Shown here: piece after piece, positions 17,976 to 26,078 of the stretch
Layout of the letters: each line of letters starts with the position of its first letter
How positions within the stretch are numbered: the stretch's first letter is position 1
Assembly (NCBI RefSeq): GCF_000006945.2
Contig: NC_003197.2
Coordinates: 3,596,001 to 3,660,000 of the forward strand
Source: Salmonella enterica subsp. enterica serovar Typhimurium str. LT2
Lineage (GTDB): Bacteria > Pseudomonadota > Gammaproteobacteria > Enterobacterales > Enterobacteriaceae
Direction: 5' to 3'
DNA: 64,000 nt
The notes under the pieces: generated by a model
Database searches by the model: none
The model's input: only the letters and a program-made list of their open reading frames with translations
What the model was told of the DNA's origin: nothing
Translations under genes and position numbers: made by a program

Positions 17976-18845
17976 ATGTCAGCCAAACATCCGGTGATAG
18001 CAGTAACAGGGTCAAGCGGCGCGGGGACCACCACCACCAGCCTCGCGTTTCGTAAAATTTTCGCGCAGTTAAATCTGCACGCCGCCGAGGTGGAAGGCGA
18101 CAGTTTTCATCGTTACACCCGCCCGGAAATGGATATGGCGATCCGCAAAGCGCGTGACGCCGGGCGGCATATCAGCTATTTCGGGCCTGAAGCCAATGAC
18201 TTCAGCCTACTGGAACATACCTTTATTGAGTACGGGCAGACGGGTAAAGGCCAGTCGCGTAAATATCTGCATACCTATGATGAAGCCGTACCGTGGAATC
18301 AGGTTCCCGGCACGTTTACGCCCTGGCAGCCGCTACCCGAACCGACCGATGTGCTGTTTTATGAAGGACTGCACGGCGGCGTCGTCACCCCGCAACATGA
18401 TGTCGCGCGTCATGTTGATCTGTTGGTTGGCGTGGTGCCTATCGTCAACCTCGAGTGGATTCAGAAACTGATTCGCGACACCAGCGAGCGCGGACACTCC
18501 CGTGAAGCGGTGATGGATTCCGTGGTGCGTTCCATGGACGACTACATCAATTACATTACGCCGCAATTCTCGCGTACCCATATCAACTTCCAGCGCGTAC
18601 CGACCGTCGACACGTCCAATCCGTTCGCCGCAAAGGGTATTCCCTCGCTGGATGAGAGTTTTGTGGTGATCCATTTCCGCAATCTGGAAGGGATCGATTT
18701 TCCCTGGCTCCTGGCGATGCTCCAGGGCTCGTTCATTTCTCACATTAATACATTAGTGGTGCCGGGCGGCAAAATGGGGCTGGCGATGGAGCTGATTATG
18801 TTGCCGCTGGTGCAGCGATTAATGGAAGGCAAAAAAATCGAATAA
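17976..18845 (+). CDS. prkB: Phosphoribulokinase-like P-loop kinase
   Basis: The 289-residue protein begins MSAKHPVIAVTGSSGAGTTT with a P-loop (VTGSSGAGTTTTS, about 9-21) and the phosphoribulokinase/uridine kinase fold, including EGDSFHRY and FYEGLHGG. Salmonella has no Calvin cycle, so the true substrate is unknown; the family name rests on similarity only. The start has a good AUG with a purine-rich region (ATGGAGTTGCC) before it. It is followed by a REP pair. Confidence 0.93.
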   Translation: MSAKHPVIAVTGSSGAGTTTTSLAFRKIFAQLNLHAAEVEGDSFHRYTRPEMDMAIRKARDAGRHISYFGPEANDFSLLEHTFIEYGQTGKGQSRKYLHTYDEAVPWNQVPGTFTPWQPLPEPTDVLFYEGLHGGVVTPQHDVARHVDLLVGVVPIVNLEWIQKLIRDTSERGHSREAVMDSVVRSMDDYINYITPQFSRTHINFQRVPTVDTSNPFAAKGIPSLDESFVVIHFRNLEGIDFPWLLAMLQGSFISHINTLVVPGGKMGLAMELIMLPLVQRLMEGKKIE

Positions 18846-18854
18846 CCGCGGTGA

Positions 18855-18940
18855 AATGCCCGATGGCGCTACGCTTATCGGGCCTACGAGATAAAAACGG
18901 GTAGGCCGGATAAAGCCACGCCGCCATCCGGCATCACATG
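18855..18940. repeat. REP/BIME pair between prkB and yhfA
   Basis: Two REP-like units in opposite orientation are seen: GCCCGATGGCGCTACGCTTATCGGGC and GTAGGCCGGATAAAGCCACGCCGCCATCCGGC. They fill the gap between the convergent genes prkB and yhfA. Such elements protect mRNA 3' ends and may bind DNA gyrase or IHF. Confidence 0.85.
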
Positions 18941-19345
18941 TTACGCCGCAATCACTTCATACGAATGGGTAATATTGACCGCTTTTTCCAGCATTAGCGC
19001 CACCGAGCAATATTTTTCCGCGGAGAGATCGACAGCGCGCGCGACGGCAGCCTCTTTCAGATCGCTGCCGGTAACGATAAAATGCAGATTAATGTGCGTA
19101 AACAGGCGCGGCGCGTCTTCCCGGCGCTCGGATGTCAGCTTCACTTCGCAGTTGGTGACATTCTGACGGCCCTTTTGCAGGATTGATACCACATCAATAG
19201 CGCTACATCCGCCAGCCGCCATTAATACCATCTCCATCGGACTCGGCGCTTTGTCACCGGAGTTGCCATCCATTAAAATCTGGTGGCCGGAGGAGGACTC
19301 TCCGAGGAACGTGAGCCCTTCAACCCACTTTACACGCGCTTGCAT
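18941..19345 (-). CDS. yhfA: OsmC-like protein YhfA
   Basis: The 134-residue protein (MQARVKWVEGLTFLGES) has the OsmC/Ohr fold. The two family cysteines are seen in MAAGGCSAIDV (about residue 48) and AEKYCSVALM (about 115), the pair that reduces organic peroxides in Ohr/OsmC. Activity of YhfA itself is not proven. It is divergent from crp across a 307-nt shared control region where CRP is known to act in E. coli. Five more codons upstream are open but the family begins here. Confidence 0.93.
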   Translation of the reverse strand: MQARVKWVEGLTFLGESSSGHQILMDGNSGDKAPSPMEMVLMAAGGCSAIDVVSILQKGRQNVTNCEVKLTSERREDAPRLFTHINLHFIVTGSDLKEAAVARAVDLSAEKYCSVALMLEKAVNITHSYEVIAA

Positions 19346-19652
19346 ATTTCGTAACTCCAATGTTTCAATTTTCCTGAAAGATTACGCGCATACAACAAAA
19401 GTCGCAATGGAAGGCGACCTGGGTCATGCTGAAGCGAGACACCAGGAGACACACGGCGAAAGCTATGCTAAAACAGACAAGATGCTACAGTAATACATTG
19501 ACGTACTGCATGTATGCAGAGGACATCACATTACAGGCTACAATCTATTTTCGTAGCCCCCTTCCCAGGTAGCGGGAAGTATATTTTTGCAACCCCAGAG
19601 ACAGTGCCGTTTTCTGGCTCTGGAGACAGCTTATAACAGAGGATAACCGCGC
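19346..19652. promoter_or_regulatory. yhfA-crp divergent control region with CRP-like site
   Basis: This 307-nt space has no gene. It carries the long crp 5' leader of about 167 nt known from E. coli, with conserved blocks such as CCTTCCCAGGTAGCGGGAAG (a hairpin, 19561-19580). A CRP-like site, TGCAG-N6-TCACA at 19515-19530, lies in the early transcribed region, where CRP controls its own gene. The left half is weak. Exact promoter hexamers are not clear by eye. Confidence 0.6.
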
Positions 19653-20285
19653 ATGGTGCTTGGCAAACCGCAAACAGACCCGACTCTTGAATGGTTCTTG
19701 TCTCATTGCCACATTCATAAGTACCCGTCAAAGAGCACGCTGATTCACCAGGGTGAAAAAGCAGAAACGCTGTACTACATCGTTAAAGGCTCCGTGGCAG
19801 TGCTGATCAAAGATGAAGAAGGGAAAGAAATGATCCTTTCTTATCTGAATCAGGGTGATTTTATTGGTGAACTGGGCCTGTTTGAAGAAGGCCAGGAACG
19901 CAGCGCCTGGGTACGTGCGAAAACCGCATGTGAGGTCGCTGAAATTTCCTACAAAAAATTTCGCCAATTAATCCAGGTCAACCCGGATATTCTGATGCGC
20001 CTCTCTTCCCAGATGGCTCGTCGCTTACAAGTCACCTCTGAAAAAGTAGGTAACCTCGCCTTCCTTGACGTCACCGGGCGTATCGCTCAGACGCTGCTGA
20101 ATCTGGCGAAACAGCCCGATGCCATGACGCACCCGGATGGGATGCAGATCAAAATCACTCGTCAGGAAATCGGCCAGATCGTCGGCTGCTCCCGCGAAAC
20201 CGTTGGTCGTATTTTGAAAATGCTGGAAGATCAAAACCTGATCTCCGCGCATGGCAAGACCATCGTCGTCTACGGCACCCGTTAA
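19653..20285 (+). CDS. crp: cAMP receptor protein (catabolite activator protein)
   Basis: The 210-residue protein begins MVLGKPQTDPTLEWFLSHCH and is the full-length CRP dimer subunit. The cyclic-nucleotide-binding roll covers about residues 10-130 (including GELGLFEEGQERSAWV, the cAMP phosphate pocket), a dimer helix follows, and the winged helix lies at about 165-190 with RQEIGQIVGCSRETVGRIL. CRP activates carbon-use genes when cAMP is high and is needed for Salmonella virulence. CRP-like sites are also seen here before ppiA, crp and pckA. Confidence 0.99.
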   Translation: MVLGKPQTDPTLEWFLSHCHIHKYPSKSTLIHQGEKAETLYYIVKGSVAVLIKDEEGKEMILSYLNQGDFIGELGLFEEGQERSAWVRAKTACEVAEISYKKFRQLIQVNPDILMRLSSQMARRLQVTSEKVGNLAFLDVTGRIAQTLLNLAKQPDAMTHPDGMQIKITRQEIGQIVGCSRETVGRILKMLEDQNLISAHGKTIVVYGTR

Positions 20286-20292
20286 TTCCGTC

Positions 20293-20324
20293 AGAATGGC
20301 GCGTTTTATCATGCGCCATTTTTG
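20293..20324 (+). terminator. Intrinsic terminator after crp
   Basis: AATGGCGC (20295-20302) and GCGCCATT (20313-20320) pair as an 8-bp stem followed by T residues. It sits only about 10 nt before the yhfK start, so read-through or overlap of signals is possible. Confidence 0.85.
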
Positions 20325-20333
20325 TTTGCATCG

Positions 20334-22421
20334 ATGTGGCGAAGACTGATTTATCACCCAGAGATTAATTACGCACTACGGCAAACGCTGGTGCTGTGCC
20401 TGCCTGTGGCTGTTGGTTTATTAATAGGCCAGCTACACCTGGGCTTGCTTTTCTCTCTCGTTCCCGCCTGCTGCAACATTGCAGGTCTGGATACCCCGCA
20501 CAAACGCTTTTTTAAACGCCTGATCATCGGCGCGTCGCTGTTCGCCGGATGCAGTCTGGTAACGCAACTTCTGCTGGCGGAATCCATCCCCCTGCCGTTG
20601 ATCCTGACCGGCCTCACGCTGGTGCTTGGCGTGACGGCGGAAATTAGCCCGCTTCACGCGCGGCTACTGCCAGCATCGCTGATTGCCGCCATCTTTACCC
20701 TGAGCCTTGCGGGATACATGCCCGTCTGGGAGCCGCTGCTCATTTATGCGCTGGGCACGCTATGGTACGGCGTGTTTAACTGGTTTTGGTTCTGGCTATG
20801 GCGCGAACAGCCGCTGCGCGAGTCATTGAGTTTGTTATACCGTGAACTGGCCGATTATTGCGAAGCGAAATACAGCCTGCTCACCCAACATATCGATCCG
20901 GAAAAAGCGCTGCCTCCCCTGCTGATACGCCAGCAAAAAGCGGTCGATCTCATTACCCAGTGTTACCAACAGATGCATATGCTTTCGGCGCACAACAATA
21001 ATGATTACAAGCGTCTACTACGGGCTTTTCAGGAAGCGATGGATTTGCAGGAGCACATCTCCGTCAGCTTGCATCAGCCGGAAGAGGTACAGAAACTGGT
21101 AGAACGCAGCCATGCGGAAGAGGTGATTCGCTGGAATGCGCAAACGGTCGCCGCCCGTCTGCGCGTGCTGGCGGATGACATTCTTTATCATCGTCTGCCG
21201 ACGCGCTTCTCCATGGAAAAACAGATTGGCGCTCTGGAGAAGATCGCCAATCAGCATCCTGAAAATCCGGTAGGCCAGTTCTGCTATTGGCACTTCAGTC
21301 GAATCGCCCGTGTGCTGCGTACTCAGCGACCGCTGTACGCCCGCGACCTGATGGCCGATAAACAGCGTCGTTTGCCGCTACTTCCGGCGCTGAAAAATTA
21401 TATGTCTCTTAAATCGCCGGCGCTACGCAACGCCGGACGCATCAGCGTGATGATGAGCATCGCCAGTCTGATGGGCAGTGCGTTGCACCTGCCTAAACCG
21501 TACTGGATACTCATGACGGTGCTGTTTGTCACCCAAAACGGCTATGGCGCGACGCGCGTACGTATTCTGCACCGTTCGGTCGGAACGCTGGTCGGCCTGG
21601 TGATTGCCGGCGTCACGCTGCACTTACATATTCCCGAAAGCATTACGCTGGCGGTCATGCTGGTACTAACGCTGGCAAGTTATCTGATTATTCGTAAAAA
21701 CTACGGCTGGGCGACGGTCGGCTTTACGGTGACGGCGGTATACACCATCCAGTTACTGACGTTAAACGGAGAGCAGTTTATTGTGCCGAGGCTGATCGAT
21801 ACGCTGATTGGCTGTTTAATTGCCTTTGGCGGCATGGTCTGGCTGTGGCCGCAATGGCAAAGCGGGCTATTACGTAAAAACGCCCATGATGCGCTGGAAG
21901 CCGCTCAAGAAGCTATCCGACTGATCCTCAGTAACGATCCGCAGGCCACCCCGCTCGCTTATCAAAGAATGCGGGTCAACCAGGCGCATAACACGTTATT
22001 CAACTCGTTAAATCAGGCAATGCAGGAACCCGGATTCAATACCCACTATCTGTCGGATATGAAACTATGGGTCACGCACAGCCAGTTTATTGTCGAGCAT
22101 ATCAACGCTATGACGACGCTGGCGCGGGAACACACCATGCTGACGCCGGATCTGGCGCAGCGCTATCTGGAATCTTGCGAGATTGCGATTCAGCGCTGCC
22201 AGCAGCGCCTGGAGTACGACAGGCCAGGCGGCTCCGGCGATGTCAATATTCTGGAGTCGCCGGACATGCCGTCACATGGCTTATTGAGCACTCTGGAACA
22301 ACATTTACAGCGCATCATCGGCCATCTGAACACCATGCACACCATTTCGTCGATGGCCTGGCGTCAGCGTCCGCATCACGGTATCTGGCTGAGTAAGCGG
22401 CTACGGGATACAAAAGGTTAA
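20334..22421 (+). CDS. yhfK: FUSC/YccS-family inner membrane protein YhfK
   Basis: The 695-residue protein has two blocks of membrane helices, at about residues 15-150 and 365-510, each followed by a soluble helical part (RQQKAVDLITQCYQQMHM region and the C-terminal part). This is the layout of the fusaric acid resistance (FUSC)/YccS family, which includes aromatic acid efflux proteins such as AaeB. No substrate is known for YhfK. The ATG at 20334 gives MWRRLIYHPEINY, matching the family; an ATG 12 nt upstream is less likely. It lies directly after the crp terminator. Confidence 0.92.
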   Translation: MWRRLIYHPEINYALRQTLVLCLPVAVGLLIGQLHLGLLFSLVPACCNIAGLDTPHKRFFKRLIIGASLFAGCSLVTQLLLAESIPLPLILTGLTLVLGVTAEISPLHARLLPASLIAAIFTLSLAGYMPVWEPLLIYALGTLWYGVFNWFWFWLWREQPLRESLSLLYRELADYCEAKYSLLTQHIDPEKALPPLLIRQQKAVDLITQCYQQMHMLSAHNNNDYKRLLRAFQEAMDLQEHISVSLHQPEEVQKLVERSHAEEVIRWNAQTVAARLRVLADDILYHRLPTRFSMEKQIGALEKIANQHPENPVGQFCYWHFSRIARVLRTQRPLYARDLMADKQRRLPLLPALKNYMSLKSPALRNAGRISVMMSIASLMGSALHLPKPYWILMTVLFVTQNGYGATRVRILHRSVGTLVGLVIAGVTLHLHIPESITLAVMLVLTLASYLIIRKNYGWATVGFTVTAVYTIQLLTLNGEQFIVPRLIDTLIGCLIAFGGMVWLWPQWQSGLLRKNAHDALEAAQEAIRLILSNDPQATPLAYQRMRVNQAHNTLFNSLNQAMQEPGFNTHYLSDMKLWVTHSQFIVEHINAMTTLAREHTMLTPDLAQRYLESCEIAIQRCQQRLEYDRPGGSGDVNILESPDMPSHGLLSTLEQHLQRIIGHLNTMHTISSMAWRQRPHHGIWLSKRLRDTKG

Positions 22422-22428
22422 GACCGAC

Positions 22429-22457
22429 CGCCGGATGCGCTACGCTTATCCGGCAAT
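22429..22457. repeat. Single REP-like unit between yhfK and argD
   Basis: GCCGGATGCGCTACGCTTATCCGGC is a compact REP dyad in the 42-nt gap between convergent yhfK and argD. Confidence 0.75.
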
Positions 22458-22463
22458 CCGCCA

Positions 22464-23681
22464 TCAGGCCACCACCTTCCCTACCGCCTGCGCAAAGCGC
22501 TGCATTCCTTCATGGATATCCGCCTCTTCCACCACCAGCGACGGGGCAAAACGCATCACGTCGGCTCCGGCATTGAGCACCATCACGCCGGCCTCCGCGC
22601 CTGCGTACAGAAAATCGCGCGCCCGACCTTTGTACTTCGGCTTCAGTTCCGCGCCAATCAGCAGCCCCATGCCGCGAATATCGCTGAAAATGTCAAATTG
22701 CTCGTCAATCGCCTGCAAATGTTGCACAAACTGTTGCCGCTTAGTGTGAATGCCTTGTAGTACCTCTGGCGTATTAATAATATCGAATGCCGCGCCAGCC
22801 ACCGCACAGGCCAGCGGATTGCCGCCATAGGTTGAACCATGCGAACCTACATGGAAGGCCGAGGCTATTTCCTGCGTGGTCAGCATGGCGCTCACCGGAA
22901 AACCGCCGCCTAACGCTTTGGCGCTGGTGAGGATATCCGGCGTGACGCCGTAGTGCATATAGGCAAACAGGTCTCCGGTGCGCCCCATCCCACACTGCAC
23001 TTCATCAAACACCAGCAACGCCTGATGCTCGTCACACAGGTCGCGTAACCCTTTGAGGAATTCCGGTGTAGCCGCCTGCACGCCGCCTTCACCCTGAATC
23101 GGCTCGACCACCACCGCGCAGGTGTGGTCATCCATTACCGCTTTCACCGCATGAAGATCGTTGAAGGGAACGTGAATAATATCGGCGGGTTTCGGCCCAA
23201 AGCCGTCGGAATATTTCGGCTGCCCGCCTACAGAGACGGTAAACAAGGAACGGCCATGAAAAGCGTTATGGAAGGCAATGATTTTCGTTTTGAACGGGCT
23301 ATGGCGCACGCAGGCATAATGACGCGCCAGTTTAAAAGCGGTTTCGTTCGCTTCGGTGCCGGAATTCATAAACAGCACGCGCTCGGCAAACGTGGCGTCG
23401 ATCAGTTTACGTCCCAGACGCAACGCTGGTTCATTGGTAAAAACGTTACTGGTATGCCACAAGGTTTCCCCCTGGGATTTCAGCGCCTCGACCAGCGCCG
23501 GATGGCAATGGCCCAGCGCAGTCACTGCAATCCCGCCGGCGAAATCAATATACTCTTTGCCCTGCTGATCCCATACTCGGCTGCCTTTACCTTTGACCGG
23601 AATAAAGTCCGCCGGTGCATAAACAGGCAGAATCACCTCATCAAAAGTTGCGCGCGTAATAGCCGTTTGTTCAGTTGCCAT
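22464..23681 (-). CDS. argD: Acetylornithine / succinyldiaminopimelate aminotransferase
   Basis: The 405-residue fold-type I PLP enzyme makes N-acetylornithine in arginine synthesis and also serves lysine synthesis at the succinyl-diaminopimelate step. The PLP lysine lies in ILTSAKALGGGFP near residue 255, with FDEVQCGMGRTG just before it and the SGTEANETAFKLAR loop near residue 108 binding the cofactor phosphate. Length and start match the family. Two ARG-box-like operators sit just upstream, so it should be repressed by ArgR with arginine. The gene is next to pabA in the same direction. Confidence 0.97.
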   Translation of the reverse strand: MATEQTAITRATFDEVILPVYAPADFIPVKGKGSRVWDQQGKEYIDFAGGIAVTALGHCHPALVEALKSQGETLWHTSNVFTNEPALRLGRKLIDATFAERVLFMNSGTEANETAFKLARHYACVRHSPFKTKIIAFHNAFHGRSLFTVSVGGQPKYSDGFGPKPADIIHVPFNDLHAVKAVMDDHTCAVVVEPIQGEGGVQAATPEFLKGLRDLCDEHQALLVFDEVQCGMGRTGDLFAYMHYGVTPDILTSAKALGGGFPVSAMLTTQEIASAFHVGSHGSTYGGNPLACAVAGAAFDIINTPEVLQGIHTKRQQFVQHLQAIDEQFDIFSDIRGMGLLIGAELKPKYKGRARDFLYAGAEAGVMVLNAGADVMRFAPSLVVEEADIHEGMQRFAQAVGKVVA

Positions 23682-23711
23682 ATCATTACCACCCGGTTAA
23701 GTAGAAATGCC

Positions 23712-23750
23712 AGTGAAATTATAATCACAAAATATGAATAAAAAATCACT
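23712..23750. promoter_or_regulatory. Two ARG boxes (ArgR operator) upstream of argD
   Basis: TGAAATTATAATCA (23714-23727) and TGAATAAAAAATCA (23735-23748) both fit the core TGAATw-w-wATTCA of ARG boxes and start exactly 21 bp apart, so the two 18-bp boxes are separated by 3 bp, the normal layout of an ArgR hexamer site. They lie 30-70 nt before the argD ATG. Confidence 0.7.
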
Positions 23751-23766
23751 CAATAGCAACCACAAA

Positions 23767-24330
23767 TCAACGCCGGAGGAAATTTTTCAGCAGAGCGTGT
23801 CCTTGTTCGCTGAGAATACTTTCCGGGTGGAACTGCACGCCTTCCAGATCCCACTCGCGGTGGCGAATGCCCATAATCTCCTGCGTTTCGCTCCAGGCGG
23901 TGATCTCAAAACACTCAGGCAACGTGGCAGGGTCGACAATCAGCGAGTGGTAACGTGTCACGGTTAACGGGCTGGGCAATCCCCGAAACACGCCCTGTCC
24001 ATTATGCGTAACAGGTGACGTTTTACCGTGCATCACTTTCGCTGCCCGCACTACCGACGCACCAAAGGCCTGCGCCATCGCCTGATGACCCAGGCAAACG
24101 CCCAGCATCGGAATACGTCCGGCATAATGGCGGATGACCGCCAGTGAAATGCCAGCGTCATTCGGCGTACAGGGGCCAGGAGAGATAACGATTTTTTGCG
24201 GGTTCAAAGCGTCAATGTGCGCCAGCGTTAGCGCATCATTGCGCCGGACCTGCACTTCCGCGCCCAGTTCACAAAAATACTGGTAGAGGTTCCAGGTAAA
24301 GGAATCATAGTTATCGATAAGCAGGATCAT
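23767..24330 (-). CDS. pabA: Aminodeoxychorismate synthase glutamine amidotransferase component
   Basis: The 187-residue class I glutamine amidotransferase gives ammonia to PabB, which turns chorismate into 4-amino-4-deoxychorismate for p-aminobenzoate and folate. The catalytic triad is visible: Cys in GVCLGHQAM near residue 79, and His/Glu in VQFHPES near 168-170. It starts with [19 protein letters not shown], the family N-terminus. It lies 31 nt after fic, in the same direction, so it is probably expressed from fic or ppiA transcripts as in E. coli. Confidence 0.97.
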
Positions 24331-24361
24331 GGCGGCTCCGGGTGAGTAGAACCGCACTATT

Positions 24362-24964
24362 TTACTCAGTTTCGCGAGCTTCGCTTATCGCTTTCTGAAA
24401 AATCGCCCGCAAAGCGGAGAGATCGCCCATCGCGCCGCTCTGGTTCGCCTGCTTCCATGTTTCAACCGCAATACCTTGCCAACTCAGCGCGTAGCCTGCA
24501 TGTAGCGCCAGTTGTTCAAAGAAGATGCGCTGCGCCAACCCGCTCCCAAAACGAAACGGATGAAGCACATTAATTTCACAGTAGTAATGCGCCAGCCGCT
24601 CGACAAACTTCTCGTGCGCCAGACCAACCAGGTAGCCCTCTTCTTCCAGATCCTGCATCAGAGCGTTGCCCTCTTTTTCGATATAGGCAAAGTGGCAAAA
24701 ACGGGTATCGCCCTGGTAAATATCGACCTCCCGCAGTTGCCCTGCCCAGTCGAAAATATCCTGATAGAGCTGGCGATGAATCGCGCACAGATGAGGCAAG
24801 CCGCGTACCAGCGGCCCCAGTTCAATCGTAGCGGCGCGGAGCGCGGTCATTTCGTATGCCGCTTGCGCCAGTCGCTGGGCCTGATGAATCCCCAGCCGAT
24901 TACGCATCACATTCAGCCCCGGATAGAGGTACGGATCGCGTCCTTCGCCAAATTTATCGCTCAT
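24362..24964 (-). CDS. fic: Fic-domain protein (cell filamentation protein, toxin of a TA pair)
   Basis: The 200-residue protein contains the Fic fold; these enzymes usually transfer AMP to a target protein. The core motif reads [12 protein letters not shown] (His135 onward). Compared with the consensus HPFx(D/E)GNGR, the acidic residue is replaced by Phe and the last Asn and Arg are replaced by Ser and Leu, as in the E. coli Fic. AMPylation activity may therefore be weak. Gly55 is present, the residue whose G55R change gives the E. coli filamentation allele. The start overlaps the yhfG end by 11 nt, so toxin and antitoxin are coupled. Confidence 0.93.
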
Positions 24965-25121
24965 AGTGCCTCCGAAGCTCGTCAAGACGTACCAGCGCTT
25001 CGTCGGCAGTCAGGGTTACTAAGGGGATCTCAATACCTTCGAGACGGCGGCTTTGCTGGAAGTTAACGTTGCGCCGTTGCTCCCAAAAGCGTGACTTTTG
25101 TTTATCGGTAAGTTTCTTCAC
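24954..25121 (-). CDS. yhfG: Fic antitoxin YhfG (FicA-like)
   Basis: The 55-residue basic protein starts with GTG at 25121-25119, preceded by the strong ribosome-binding site GGAGG; the longer open frame to 25226 is not supported. It contains the class I Fic inhibitory motif (S/T)xxxE(G/N) as S24-RRL-E28-G29. In FicA-type antitoxins this Glu enters the ATP site of the partner Fic protein and blocks it. It overlaps fic by 11 nt, which fits a toxin-antitoxin module with coupled translation. Confidence 0.9.
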   Translation of the reverse strand: MKKLTDKQKSRFWEQRRNVNFQQSRRLEGIEIPLVTLTADEALVRLDELRRHYER

Positions 25122-25229
25122 CTGGCCTCCCTGAATATGCCTGTGCTTGACCACAAGTATAAGCAGCAATTTCAGGTTACGCTGAGACAGGGAGAAAACG
25201 CGGGCGGCTCGCACCCGCGCAGGCATGTT

Positions 25230-25802
25230 TTATGGCAGGACTTTCGCGGAAAGGATAACGACTGGTTTTGTCGGCACATTCTGATAAGGCCCGACATCGT
25301 GCGTCGGTACCTGTGAGATTTTATCGGCGACATCCATACCTTTTACCACTTTACCAAATACCGCATAGCCAAAGTCGCGCTGGCCGTGGTCGAGAAAAGC
25401 GTTATCCGCGACGTTAATAAAGAACTGGCTGGTGGCGCTGTCTTTATCTGCGGTGCGCGCCATCGCGATCGTGCCGCGAGTATTACGCAGACCGTTGTCG
25501 GCTTCATTCTTAATAGGCGGATTCGGTTTCTTCTGCTGCATCTGCTCGTTAAAACCACCACCCTGAATCATAAAGCCAGGAATAACGCGGTGAAACGTAG
25601 TGTTGTTATAGAAACCACTGTTGACGTAATCGACAAAGTTTTTCACAGAAACCGGCGCTTTCTGGCTGTTCAGCTCCAGCTCAATATTCCCGGCGGAGGT
25701 GGTTAACAGCACATGAGGATCGCCTTTTGCTGCCAACGCTGCGGGAGAAAGAGCAGAAAGAGCGAAAACAGCTGCGACAGCCGCCAGAGTCGATTTGAGC
25801 AT
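25230..25802 (-). CDS. ppiA: Periplasmic peptidyl-prolyl cis-trans isomerase A (cyclophilin type)
   Basis: The 190-residue cyclophilin has a signal peptide, MLKSTLAAVAAVFALSALSP with cleavage near ALAA-KG (about residue 24), and the catalytic FHRVIPGFMIQGG segment near residue 75. It speeds proline isomerisation in the periplasm. Upstream is a near-perfect CRP operator (25945-25960), in line with the known cAMP-CRP and CytR control of E. coli ppiA. It leads the ppiA-yhfG-fic-pabA direction. Confidence 0.97.
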   Translation of the reverse strand: MLKSTLAAVAAVFALSALSPAALAAKGDPHVLLTTSAGNIELELNSQKAPVSVKNFVDYVNSGFYNNTTFHRVIPGFMIQGGGFNEQMQQKKPNPPIKNEADNGLRNTRGTIAMARTADKDSATSQFFINVADNAFLDHGQRDFGYAVFGKVVKGMDVADKISQVPTHDVGPYQNVPTKPVVILSAKVLP

Positions 25803-25944
25803 GAGATTTCCTTAAAGAGAGCAGAAATAAAGCAAGTGGAATGATTTTAAAGAGCCTTCCTGGGCCAGGCCAGCCCTTTACCTAATTTTACGTATATGAA
25901 ACAAATGTAACGTTACGACGCAACGCCGTATTCTTGCAATATGA

Positions 25945-25960
25945 TGTGACAAACATCACA
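25945..25960. promoter_or_regulatory. CRP operator in the ppiA-tsgA gap
   Basis: TGTGA-CAAACA-TCACA is a perfect match to the TGTGA-N6-TCACA CRP consensus. It sits between divergent ppiA (about 142 nt) and tsgA (about 118 nt). E. coli ppiA is CRP-regulated; an effect on tsgA is possible but not shown. Confidence 0.85.
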
Positions 25961-26078
25961 TTAAAAAATGCAATGAACATTACTATCACTAATAATTATT
26001 TAAATGCATCACAAAAGCGCCTAAAATCTGCCCGCTTAACGCGCCCTCCACGCGCTTCACTTCTCTTCAAGGCCAGAC

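Noticed and set aside
17976..18845. prkB as a true Calvin-cycle phosphoribulokinase
   Set aside because: No Rubisco or other Calvin genes are around and the organism is an enterobacterium; only the fold is supported.
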